Positions 9,995-19,314 of a stretch of 64,000 nucleotides of DNA are shown in pieces (the first letter of the stretch is position 1; each line of letters starts with the position of its first letter). The translations under genes and the position numbers were made by a program. The DNA comes from Enchytraeus crypticus (lineage: Eukaryota; Annelida; Clitellata; Enchytraeida; Enchytraeidae), in the NCBI GenBank assembly GCA_905160935.1, contig CAJHZI010000205.1, forward strand, positions 688,001-752,000, written 5' to 3'. The notes under the pieces are model-generated. The model was not told the DNA's origin. It saw only the letters and a program-made list of their open reading frames with translations, and made no database searches.

Positions 9995-10765
9995 CCTTTA
10001 ATCAATTTTAAAAATTCTCAACTGATGAAGCCATGATTACAAAATTTGGGAGACTATTCCACGTTGCAATGACTCTACTTTTAAAAACATACCTGTCTGC
10101 GTTATTATGAAAAGGATTAATCCTAAGATATGCACCATTATTTCTGGTAAACCCAGTTTCAAGTGTAAAAAACTAATCAGCTGCTAAATCTGTAAAATTA
10201 TTTAAAATTTTTAAAATAGGTGATTAGATAATTTTTTTAATCTACGTTGTTCAAGAGACTCTGAATACACTATTTTTAAACGCTAAGAGTATGACAATAC
10301 TTTAATCCGTATAGCCTTTTTATAAATCGCTTTTGAACTGACTTTTTAAGGTCGATTTCTGTTTTCCTGAAAGGGGACCATAAGTCTGAACAGTATTCAA
10401 GAGTAGGTTTGACAAAAGCATTAAAAGCTTTAAAAAGCAGTTTTTATCTCTAAATTTAAAGCAATTAATTATAATAGAGGATTTAGGATTCTTGCTTTAT
10501 TGCAATTTTTTATATGATTAGTAAAAGATAAATTCTCAGTAAAATTAATCACCAGGTCAGAGATTTCAGATATATTTTCCAGTTGTCATCTTCTATAATT
10601 ATAGTAGCTACAATCAATTGGACTAGAATTAGTATTGTAATATGAAGCTACATGTACTTTGCATTTATTACCTTAAGTTTTACTTGCCATTTTCTTGCCC
10701 ACCGTTGTCTATGATAAAATGCTAATTGAATTTCATTGCTATCCAAATTTGAAGTAATGTATTAA
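9995..10765 (-). mobile_element. CR1/L2-like non-LTR retrotransposon remnant (RT to C-terminus)
   Basis: Minus-strand translation with frame breaks shows W-A-R-K-W-Q-V-K-L near 10690, then A-F-V-K-P-T-L-E-Y-C-S-D-L-W-S-P (about 10375-10425), S-V-Q-K-R-F-I-K-R-L-Y-G-L-K and finally F-K-S-R-V-I-A-T-W-N-S-L-P near 10050. These are conserved landmarks after the catalytic motif in CR1/L2/Jockey-type elements and differ from family L-A. Multiple stops; inactive and old. In the long intron of the lectin receptor. Confidence 0.75.
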
Positions 10766-10769
10766 CTAG

Positions 10770-11100
10770 ACAAGAGGCTATGAGCTAAATACATTAATTT
10801 ATTGAAGGCTTTAACTGCTATAAAGTTTGAAGTAGATATAAAACTAGATTTTTAATCGGGATGGATACAATGAATGTAGTGGAATTTAAAGCTAATTAAT
10901 AAATGACTTCAAGATTACGAGCTAGAGATATTAGGTAATGAATGGGTGGTAAATTCTTAGAGACTAAAACTGGATTTTACGCACGATTGATATTAAATTG
11001 ACAGGAAGCAAAAACATTCGACACCCTCATCCGCAGTCAAGAAGCTAGATGTAGGCCTACTAGATCGCAACCGTAGTCTGGAGAGGAATATATTGAGAGA
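10770..11100. other. Receptor intron, nothing recognised
   Basis: AT-rich, no repeat recognised. Confidence 0.5.
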
Positions 11101-11107
11101 GAATTAC

Positions 11108-11164
11108 CGAGAGGTAGAGAGCTGGGTCTTCCATGTCTTCCAATAGCGTCTCCAGACGTTCTTC
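11108..11164 (-). CDS. Short exon, probable extracellular stalk of the receptor
   Basis: A 57-nt candidate exon between a TTGCAG acceptor and a CTCG|GTAATT donor. Its length is a multiple of three, so it can be included without changing phase. Read in phase 1, as required by the exons on either side, it gives a Gly/Arg/Ser/Pro-rich 19-residue linker (beginning GRTSGDAIG). In phase 0 the same bases would give an acidic helix-like peptide (beginning EERLETLLED), which is the more protein-like reading but does not fit the phases of neighbouring exons. It could be skipped or alternative. It sits about 2.4 kb downstream of the sushi exon and 6.6 kb upstream of the transmembrane exon. Confidence 0.45.
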
Positions 11165-11389
11165 CTGCAATGAAAGATGCAGAGAATTAAGCAGTAGCAG
11201 AATTATTGCGTGTAACTATTGATAAATGTTGCTCTACGAAAATTCAGCACAAATAACGACTATCGCATATCAGTAAGATACAGATCCTAAGTTTTCATGT
11301 TACTGATATCTATTCGAGCGAAAGTAATCAAAGGTTATGCTCTTCTTTAGCCTAGTGGATTAGCGACTCACGTGACAAACTGATAACCT

Positions 11390-11520
11390 GGTAAATTTAA
11401 GGTTAACGTCAGCTTCCTCACTCGAAAGCGATGACAGTGCCGGGCAAGCCCAAGATTTGGACCCCCTACATACTGATCAGCGGTCGAATATCTAACCGAC
11501 ATCGCCACTGGCTCCAGCCT
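11390..11520 (-). mobile_element. SINE family B copy
   Basis: AACGTCAGCTTCCTCACTCG, GATGACAGTGCCGGGCAAGC, CAAGATTTGGACCCC, then TACTGATCAGCGGTCGAATATC and CATCGCCACTGGCTCCAG, the tRNA-like head in reverse. About 130 bp. Lies 230 bp from the stalk exon. Confidence 0.65.
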
Positions 11521-11524
11521 GATA

Positions 11525-12005
11525 ACACAGACTTTAAACGGTTATGATACAAACCGCAACCGTATTATAGCTCCTTAGTAAAGAGATTAAAGTGCTATAT
11601 TTTTATTTTTAAATGGAAAGCAACATGCATAAAACTACAATTATGGTTTGATTCAGTTTCATATTATCCAAATGCTTCAAATTGAAGGTGAGAATAGCTA
11701 AGTGTGTGGAGCTGCACGTAGGCTGGTGAAACTTTAAGGACCGATCTGGAGGTGAAAGGACTCCGTGAATAGCATCTCGGGACAGGCTGATCAGATTGTA
11801 AAATTTATGATATATCACTGGTTACTGCATAATGAACCAAACAGCGTAACTATTTAAATCTATGCTTGGTAGTAAACGTGATAAATGTGATCATGAATGA
11901 TAGTTTAACTTTAGTGTGTGTTTAATCTTTTTAGCATAAGGAAACTGTCCGATATGGTCTGCCTAGGGGTTGAATACCCGTGGACCTTACCCGTGTTGTG
12001 GAGTC
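11525..12005. other. Receptor intron, nothing recognised
   Basis: No coding frame of note. Confidence 0.5.
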
Positions 12006-12009
12006 CAAA

Positions 12010-12090
12010 TTAACACGCAAGTGTTAAACAAACGCAAACACAAACAAACAAATGCAAACAAACAAACGAAAGCAGACAAAAGCAAACGCG
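12010..12090. repeat. (CAAA)n-like stretch
   Basis: ACAAACAAACAAATGCAAAC repeats; in other genomes such runs follow SINE 3' ends. Confidence 0.7.
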
Positions 12091-12219
12091 AGTTGTTGAA
12101 GTGTTTAACACACAAGCTCGATGGGTTAAAAGTATAATGCTCTAATATTTATTATGTTCAATGATTGTACAACTAGACCGAGAATTATTTCAAGGGTCAC
12201 AAAACTGCTTATATCAGTT

Positions 12220-12320
12220 GGTGGCGGAAAAGCAAAAGGCCACGGAGTACGAGTTCAAATCTTTCACCGGCTCGTCTCGCATAATAAATTTTGACATGGA
12301 GATTGACAGTATCCTCTCTC
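12220..12320 (+). mobile_element. tRNA-like SINE fragment
   Basis: GTTGGTGGCGGAAAAGCAAAAGG then GTACGAGTTCAAATCTTTCACC (B-box-like) and CTCGTCTCGCATAAT. Diverged relative of family B. Confidence 0.35.
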
Positions 12321-12952
12321 TTGTAGCAACTATAATAAGCAGCAATAAAAGAGAGATTCGAATTAATTCCATAAGAATATAGTTCAAGTCTTTTCTTACA
12401 AAGCGAAATCTGCTGAGGAATTGGAAATTAACGGGCACAGTAATGCTACGTACAACAATTTAGCTTATGAATTAAATAAGACAGAAAATGTAGTGAGCGT
12501 AATGAGTATGCAGCGTTAAGCTTACAACACTGCGTCCACTGCGTCTGTACAGTGACTCAGTTTCATTATTTAACGTCATGAAGGTTCAAATGACAGATCC
12601 TAATCTGCAATGAAGTCCCCTGAGTTCGAATGTCAGGGGAGCAGATCCAAGGGTAGTTTCTTGGATATACACAAAACGAAAACGAAAATATCTAGTTATT
12701 TAAAGATCTAAATGTATGAAAGTAAAATTGCCAAAAAATTGATTATGAGTATCATTTCATTATATAATATGTTTTGTTGAGTTTAGGTATCGAAACTACA
12801 AAATTTCAGCCACTTGAATCAAGCATATGTTGAGAGTTGCATTTAAAAACATGCATTTAGTCTACATTATGTAAATAAGCATATAAGTATATACAGTATA
12901 GATATGTATAATTATACAAGAGCAGATATATACAGCATATTAAGTATATATA

Positions 12953-13115
12953 TATACCATCATCATCATCATCATCATCTTCCCTTAAATCCCAGTTTAA
13001 CCAAGGTCGGGATACGAATAGACTTTCTTTTATCCATTCATTTACATTTTGTGGCAATTACTGGAGCCTAGGCGCTCACCAACCGAATACCCTTTCTGAC
13101 GTTGGTATAGATCTT
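12953..13115 (-). mobile_element. SINE family D copy with (CAT)n
   Basis: (CAT)n at 12957-12979, TTCCCTTAAATCCCAGTTTAACC, AAGGTCGGGATACGAATAG and CTAGGCGCTCACCAACCG. Aligns with 39140-39285 over the full length. Confidence 0.6.
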
Positions 13116-13454
13116 AGTGTATATTAAGTATATACACTAGGCCTATATACATGTGTACGTAAATAGAGCATTTATTATTATGCGAATAATATTACATATG
13201 TATAACGAGAATATTATTACATTCAGTATGATGAGAATATTACATTTTGTTTGGTGAGAATAACAGGCTACATGTATTACCTTTGTACAATGAGAACAAA
13301 TTACATTTAGTATGATTAGAATAATATTTCATTAGTATGGTGAGAACAGTATTATCTCTAATAAGAGGATTTTTTAAACAACGGTCATAAAAATAACACA
13401 CAGGCTTGTGTGAGAATCCTCAAGAAAGAGGATGTTTATTGTTTGAGAGCATCC

Positions 13455-13488
13455 TCGAGAATGGAGAGAGACAGCGAGCTAGAGAGAT

Positions 13489-13530
<42 letters not shown>
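13455..13530. repeat. (GA)n microsatellite beside the sushi exon donor
   Basis: A GA-rich tract ends 8 bp before the intron's GTAAGT; on the minus strand it is a CT-rich run just inside the intron. Confidence 0.8.
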
Positions 13531-13538
13531 AGACTTAC

Positions 13539-13709
13539 CGGTGAGATGTCCAGGAGGTAGGCTGCAGTTGCCTATGTTGCCTATCCACTGACGGTTTTGG
13601 CAGGCGAGAAACCAGAAGACCTCAGTGTGGTTACACTTGATGCGAGCTGTCTGCCCTGTGTGCACTACGTACGAGTGATCGGGTGGCTGTATGCTCGGAC
13701 AGCCCTGAG
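13539..13709 (-). CDS. Exon encoding sushi (CCP) domain
   Basis: A 171-nt, phase 1-1 exon (57 residues) with an ATGCACAG acceptor and a perfect ACCG|GTAAGT donor. It shows the CCP pattern: C-P near the start, a G-Q-T-A-R-I-K-C strand, a third cysteine, then W before the fourth cysteine (Q-W-I-G-N-I-G-N-C). The usual G-Y-x-L loop after the second cysteine is replaced by a shorter hydrophobic stretch. The module ends the globular ectodomain. The (TA)n tract just upstream of the acceptor and the (GA)n tract just past the donor lie within intron sequence and limit splice-context conservation. Confidence 0.8.
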
Positions 13710-13710
13710 C

Positions 13711-13714
<4 letters not shown>

Positions 13715-13751
<37 letters not shown>

Positions 13752-13809
13752 ATATATATATAAAATGTGAGTATATATACATGTATTATATACAGTCAAT
13801 ATAGTATAC

Positions 13810-13847
<38 letters not shown>

Positions 13848-13850
13848 TGT
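13715..13850. repeat. (TA)n tracts with TACATGTA words
   Basis: Two TA runs (13716-13741 and 13811-13844) with TACATGTA between them, just upstream of the sushi exon acceptor on the minus strand. Confidence 0.8.
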
Positions 13851-13954
13851 ATATACTGTATATCGGATGTTTTTAGTTTCATATCCACATCTTTAGCAAA
13901 CCACACCTCTTCGAACTTGATCTACCCAGTTCATCTTTCCATTTCTTAACATAT

Positions 13955-14045
13955 TCATTAGTTGACTGTCATACCAACTCTGTTCAGCATTTCTTCATTT
14001 GTTATTTTGTCAGTCCAGGTAATCTTCTCCATGCATGCAATGTTA
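13955..14045 (-). mobile_element. Possible family L-A internal fragment
   Basis: CATTAGTTGACTGTCATACC and TTCTTCATTTGTTATTTTGTCAGTCCAGGTAATC resemble the minus-strand T-N-E-E-V-L-E-R-V region of the other copies. Short and diverged. In the intron between the CUB and sushi exons. Confidence 0.4.
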
Positions 14046-14314
14046 AAGGCAATATATACATGTATGTTGTATATTCTTATACTTTATTAAGCAACAAATA
14101 AGCACAATGTTTAAATATTATTGTAAGAAAGATTTGTGATGATGGTGAAGATGATTATATACCATAACTTGTATTAGAGAAGATAAATGGCATGGTCTCA
14201 ATCTGTGTGTATCGTGTATCGCGCTGTGAAATACTTACCACTGTATTTAAATACGACGAAAAGTGTTTGATTGATGGCAGACATAGACGCATTATATGAC
14301 TTTTAAATACTTGC

Positions 14315-14746
14315 CCTCGTATTTGAGCAAATAAGTGGTAGGCACTGCCACAGTCTGCGTGTGTTGTACGGAGACTAATACACTGTGACTTCTTGACCTG
14401 TAGAACACGGCCTCTCTTGTTCTCATCTGACAAAGAGACTCGTCCTTCAACTTCACCTTGCCCTCTACGACCTCCTCGAAAACCAGGGACCACGGGCAGA
14501 CCTGAGTGAGGCCACTCTGAGGATCAAGTCCTTCTGGGTGCGGGGACTCGGTGCGGAAGTCATAAAGAGTGAACTTGAGAAATTGCCGAGGATCGACAGT
14601 GATGTTCCAGGGGCAGCGGGTGGAGTAGTGGGCAGGCATCACGTAGCCGTCCTGCTCCACGAGCAGCGCTGAGGGACGAGTTCGACTGTGTCCTTGAGGG
14701 GAACCCCCTGCTGAGGGACCGCTCTGAGTACAGGTGCCCTGGTTTA
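14315..14746 (-). CDS. Exon encoding CUB domain
   Basis: A 432-nt, phase 1-1 exon (144 residues). The acceptor is a good pyrimidine tract ending TTTCAG at 14747-14748. The reading frame stays open to a GAGG|GCAAGT donor, a GC-type donor in its usual favourable context; no GT donor in the correct phase was found at that position. CUB features: four cysteines, a C-P-W-N-I-T-V segment after the first strand, a hydrophobic F-L-K-F-T-L-Y-D-F strand, then a C-P-W-S-L-V-F strand and a C-terminal Y-L-L-K-Y-E. It is longer than the usual 110-residue CUB because of a Ser/Gly/Pro-rich start and an extra loop before the third cysteine. It lies between the lectin exon and the sushi exon and so forms the second extracellular module. 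Confidence 0.8.
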
Positions 14747-15117
14747 CTGAAACACAGAATACAGTATATATTATTACATGCTGCGTATACCCCACCGTGC
14801 TGAGAGAAAGATACAAAGCACAAACTATGACATTTTGTAAGTTATCTCAGAATTAAGAATTCCAAGAGTTCCACTTTAAAACTCAATTAAAACCTAAACT
14901 GTAATGCTTGAATTAGTTGAAATTACAACCAGATTGATAAGGTTTGCCTACTGGAAGCGAAGTTGAATTGCAAATTATTATGGATAGTTTGAACGACACA
15001 AAATTAACATTAGCATACAAAATAGAAGTAGAAATAACTGATGAGAGTGCATAGTGAGTGAGTATAGAGATGGACTTATCATACTGAATAATATACGATT
15101 ACCATAGCTAGAAGTTT

Positions 15118-15500
15118 TAAAGTTTTGATTAAGGAAAGACGATATCAAGAAACTAGAGGCATTAGAAATGCTTGGTTAAGAAGAAAGAATAACAATAATA
15201 CATGGACTCACAAAATTACAAATGTAGAAGTTCTTGTGAGAGTTGATACAGTTAGACAATTAATTTCTAAGAAGCAGAAAGAAGATTTGAATTGCACATA
15301 TCGTAACGGGGTGGGTTGCTGAAAGACGTGATTTAAGCAAGAATGCAAGGTGTAGGGTTAGAGACCGAGGCAAAGTATTAGATGGTTTAATAATAAATTC
15401 GCATACAAGGATAAAATGGAAGGCAGAGTATAGAACAAGTGAAAGAATTATATGCCATGGCCCTGCATTAGGCAATATTCTGAGACGGAGAGATTGACAG
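15118..15500 (+). mobile_element. Non-LTR retrotransposon family L-A, highly diverged fragment
   Basis: Low but continuous similarity to the C-terminal region (for example the part matching K-L-E-A-L-E-M-x-I-W-R-R and E-V-L-E-R-V), ending CATGGCCCTGCATTAGGCAA before GAGACGGAGAG. An old copy, in the intron between the lectin and CUB exons. Confidence 0.65.
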
Positions 15501-15544
15501 AAGAAGAGTTTTGGCTGATTTGTGTGTTAACCACATGCTCTAAC

Positions 15545-15829
15545 CTTGCACGCACTCGTAGGATGCTATGAGGAAGGAGTGAAGATCATCTTGTTGGCAG
15601 GGTTTAAGATCCATGAGATCTTTGACTGGATAAATGCATCGTCTCCTCCCAGAGCATCGTGAGTCCATCTGTGACGTCACTGACGTCATGCACCCCACGT
15701 GACCGTGCTTCTCGTTTATACATCTGCTGATGCGCATGCGCCCGTACATCGCTGACGTCATCAAGATGACGTCGTTCTCTCCTGGACATGTCACGTTGAA
15801 TGCATCGCGTATACAGTACTCACGCTCAA
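15545..15829 (-). CDS. Exon encoding SUEL / rhamnose-binding lectin domain
   Basis: A 285-nt, phase 1-1 exon encoding about 95 residues. The acceptor follows a T-rich tract ending GTGCAG; the donor is CAAG|GTTAGA. Eight cysteines lie at residues 6, 15, 37, 47, 59, 65, 78 and 93, the number seen in rhamnose-binding lectin (SUEL, Gal_Lectin) domains. The family YGR signature is present at residues 29-31 (SAMYGR). The usual DPC motif near the C-terminus is KPC (76-78). The exon ends at a typical Y-E-C. The complete domain is therefore in one exon. In this family YGR and DPC help contact sugar, so the altered DPC may change or weaken binding. This is the first extracellular module of the receptor that continues at 14746. 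The domain call is strong; the ligand is unknown. Confidence 0.85.
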
Positions 15830-16164
15830 CTGCACAGAAACATCAGAGAGAAATAGTTATAGGTTAGATAAATACGGAACACATTCTAAACATCTAGCCC
15901 TAATCTAAGCCAAACCAGACACTCTGGAGCAATTAGAGTCTGAATGAGAACGGCGACTAATGATAATTTCTCAAACATGTGTAGTAGTATCTCTTAGATA
16001 TTTGACAGGTTAATCGAAAAGAGAATTGTCTTAAATTTAATGTATAAAGTAAGACAGTGGGATAAAAATTGTCAAAGTTATTAGCCTTCAAAATAGTTGC
16101 ATTTATTCTGGACCACAGTGTAGAAATATGTTTACATAAATAAACATCTAGAAATAAGAAATAA

Positions 16165-16300
<136 letters not shown>

Positions 16301-16304
16301 GCAA

Positions 16305-17250
16305 AATACAAAGATATGCAAAAGTAATTTCAGTTTTACCCTAAGGGGCAATAGTTTATACTATCTGCTAAATCCATTCAAAATATGTGTTACATTAATA
16401 TAAGCAATAGGTTTGCTTTAGACTTAATATATAAATGATTATAATGATAATAATTAGAATATAGACCTAATATAAATAGTTTAAAATTATATGCGGTGGC
16501 TCTTTAAAATATTCGTTAGATACATTATAAGATTTTTAATAAGAGAATAGTCAACTGGTATCTTCATGACGAGTTTGTTCATACGGGCGGAAACAAACAG
16601 AAGGAAGTTTAATGGAACAAAGAAGCGGAGGAGTCAATCTATGAGATGATATGAATATTATATTTGTTCATTATATCGGTAGCATGACCCACTCGAGCTG
16701 CCTATTTACAGAACTGATCTCAAATAGAATATTTGTTTCATCGGACTCTGCGCAGGATGGCTGGTACACGTCCAATATCTACTATATTGCAGCTAGATCT
16801 TACATTAGGGTGAATTGTAGTTTGTTAGACAAATTTCAAAATTCATTATTTCATAGATGTTGCCATTCGTTGTTTTGCTATTAGATTAATTTATTTGTCA
16901 GATTGAGCCTAATTGGGTAGTTGCTTAAGAATCATAAATCTGTATACTTTGAACCCACTGTTTAGTTGTTAACAAGCCAAAAATGCTCAAAGAAGCAAAC
17001 AATGTGGATTTGAGACAATTTCAATTCGATCTGTAAGCAAAAGGTTAATAACATATTAATGACTGCTTTTTTAATTTCTATTATTTTAACTGTTTTTATT
17101 CCAGTGCTACATGTATGTAAATATATAGCATAATTATAATGCACTATGTATATTTGGAACTGCAAATTCATTATGAGGGGATCAATCTGATGGTGGATGA
17201 AGTGAGCTTGAAATCAGTTTGGAATGTGTGCAACGGACCAACCATTTAGA
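16305..17250. other. AT-rich, no gene recognised
   Basis: The frame at 16651-16884 lacks coding features. Confidence 0.5.
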
Positions 17251-17254
17251 GGAA

Positions 17255-17312
17255 ACCAAGAGAGAAAGAAAAAGAAAGAGAGAGAGAGGGAGAGAGAGAG
17301 GGCGAGAGTTGC
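17255..17312. repeat. (GA)n tract
   Basis: GAGA-rich stretch of about 55 bp. Confidence 0.8.
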
Positions 17313-17654
17313 ATGATAACTGAAAATAAAGAACGAAATATCAAATATATTTATTTGTTGCAAATTCAAATGACTTCAAAGGACTTGAAATATGAAACAA
17401 TGCTCAGGTCACAAACTTCCTTGAGTTTTTAGATTTTTCATTATTTATTTACATCAGTATCGTATTATTCAATATATTGATAACTAAGATAAGCTGAGTC
17501 GACTACACACAATGTAGTAGACGCTGTTTCAGAAATCAAACATGATACTCGTTTTAATAGGACCTAATTAATCATGTCGAATATCCTTTATAACTTGTAG
17601 CAATGACCAACCTGCTTTATTATTCTCCAACTAGCTGTACAGCCCGTCGACTAG

Positions 17655-17825
17655 CGGCCCTGAATGGAAGGCCAAACTTAAGCCTTAACCATAAAACCTA
17701 AAGCCGTAACGCCAAACTCTACATCCTAACACAAACATGCAACCGTAAGCCCTAAACCCTAATTATAAAGTCTAGCGTATCCCTAGCTCTAAAATTAAAC
17801 CAACTCTAACCCCAAACCTTAACCT
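17655..17825. repeat. Degenerate telomere-like (CCTAA)-rich stretch
   Basis: Words such as CCTTAACC, CCTAAAGCC, CCCTAAACCCTAA and CTCTAACCCC recur over 170 bp, immediately before a SINE A copy. Compatible with a decayed interstitial telomeric repeat (TTAGGG)n or with a simple-sequence repeat. Confidence 0.4.
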
Positions 17826-18178
17826 TCTTCAGTGCACTGCCAAGTGGCAGGTTCAAGGTACATATTCATACTCAAAATCTCGCTCCATAAGAGCACTCCT
17901 AGATCAAAAAGTTAATCCCTTCACAAAGTCTATGCCTTATTCATACCTTATGTAGCCTATAGCTTGGGAAAATATGGCATCTGAGGCGGTTGCCTTCCTC
18001 AGTTAGGTGGATTAATTACCATTTAATCCTCGGGGAAAATATTTCATGGTGAGGTGGGTCCCCACTTGCCATCCTCAGCTCCTGTCTTTAGTCGCCTCTT
18101 ACGTACACGCGGCAGATTGTTTGCGGTTGCCCTATCCTGCAGTGGTCCAACCACACCCGAGCACAACACGGGGAAACC
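17826..18178 (-). mobile_element. SINE family A, near full-length copy
   Basis: Reverse orientation. Starts (3' end of the element) TTCTTCAGTGCACTGCCAAGTGGCAGG and ends with the element's 5' block CCGAGCACAACACGGGG. It lacks the inverted duplication and so gives the ordinary structure. Confidence 0.8.
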
Positions 18179-18179
18179 T

Positions 18180-18765
18180 TAACAATTGAAATTTAAATAA
18201 CTTAGCAATGAAAATCACTAAAACATTAAAAAATTAGGCTTAACTCTTTTAAGAGTGAGAACTGCAACGTGAGAGCATCGAGAACAACGCAGTTGTCACA
18301 GCTGTTGATTGAGAATTGTCGATTATAATGTGTGTTAATAGTACAGAGCAATGTAATGCAAGACAAACAGACGCTGTATTTCATTTATAAGGATAGTATG
18401 AACAATCAGCGAATCAACTATCTATTTTGCTATGAGTACCAAATATGTGCGCATAAATTACATTAAAAAATATATATTTACAAGGACACTTTCTGGCCAT
18501 AGTGAAAAAACTGCCTTTGAATGAGAATGCTTTCATTATTAAATCGATATGTAACAGATAATATAGCTGTAAGCCACCAGAATAATCATCAAGTCCATGC
18601 CGAACTAATTTAATGCATTAGTAACATAATTCAAATTCAATTTAGAGAAATACAATAGGTGCTATCAGCTCGAACAATGAGCAATTTTGCGTAACTCTTT
18701 AAGACAAAACTAAAAATTTATGATGATCATCTAGAGAGTGCTATAAGCTTTTGGCACTGCTAAAA
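18180..18765. other. AT-rich, nothing recognised
   Basis: No repeat or frame of note. Confidence 0.5.
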
Positions 18766-18767
18766 TC

Positions 18768-19310
18768 TCTCTCTCTCTCTCTCTCTTAGTGAACTGTCTA
18801 CTGGCATGTCCATGGTATATAACGCCTGCACTCTTCTCTGTCTTCCGCTTTCCTCTTTGTGGTCACATATGAGTGGATCTTTAAATCGTCTAACATTCCT
18901 AATCTTGGCCTGCCTCTATCTCTATTTCCTTTCATTCTGCATTTTATGTCCTCTTTTAGTAGACTTTCTCCCCTTAGAATATGTCCTAATCAACTCTTCT
19001 TCCTATTTCGTAATGCATTTATCAACTGTCTATCTGTATCAACTCTCTCCAGAACTTCTCATTTGTAACCTATTGAGCCAGCTAATCCTTTCCATTCTTC
19101 TCCTTATACACATTTCCAATGCCTCTAGTTTCCTGATGTTTTCCTTCTCTAAGGTCCATGTTTCACATCCATACAATAGCGTGTCCATACCAAGGTTTTC
19201 ACTATCTTGATCTTTGTGTCTTTCTTTGGACTTTTTGTTAAAAGTTCCTTCCTAATACCGAAAGCATCTTCTGCTTGTACAATTCTACTACATATTTCAG
19301 TTTCGATTTA
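18768..19310 (-). mobile_element. Non-LTR retrotransposon family L-A, decayed 3' fragment
   Basis: Minus orientation: a (CT)n tract, then TAGTGAACTGTCTACTGGCATG (degenerate 3' hairpin), then sequence aligning with the C-terminal part of the other copies to about 19310. Many substitutions; no coding capacity. Confidence 0.8.
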
Positions 19311-19314
19311 TTCT

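Noticed and set aside
13406-13591. Arg/Glu repeat ORF on the plus strand
   Set aside because: A shadow of (GA)n beside the sushi exon.
14155-14493. Second minus-strand frames over the CUB exon (also 14560-14823 and 15604-15789)
   Set aside because: Overlap the CUB or lectin exons in another frame and lack domain features.
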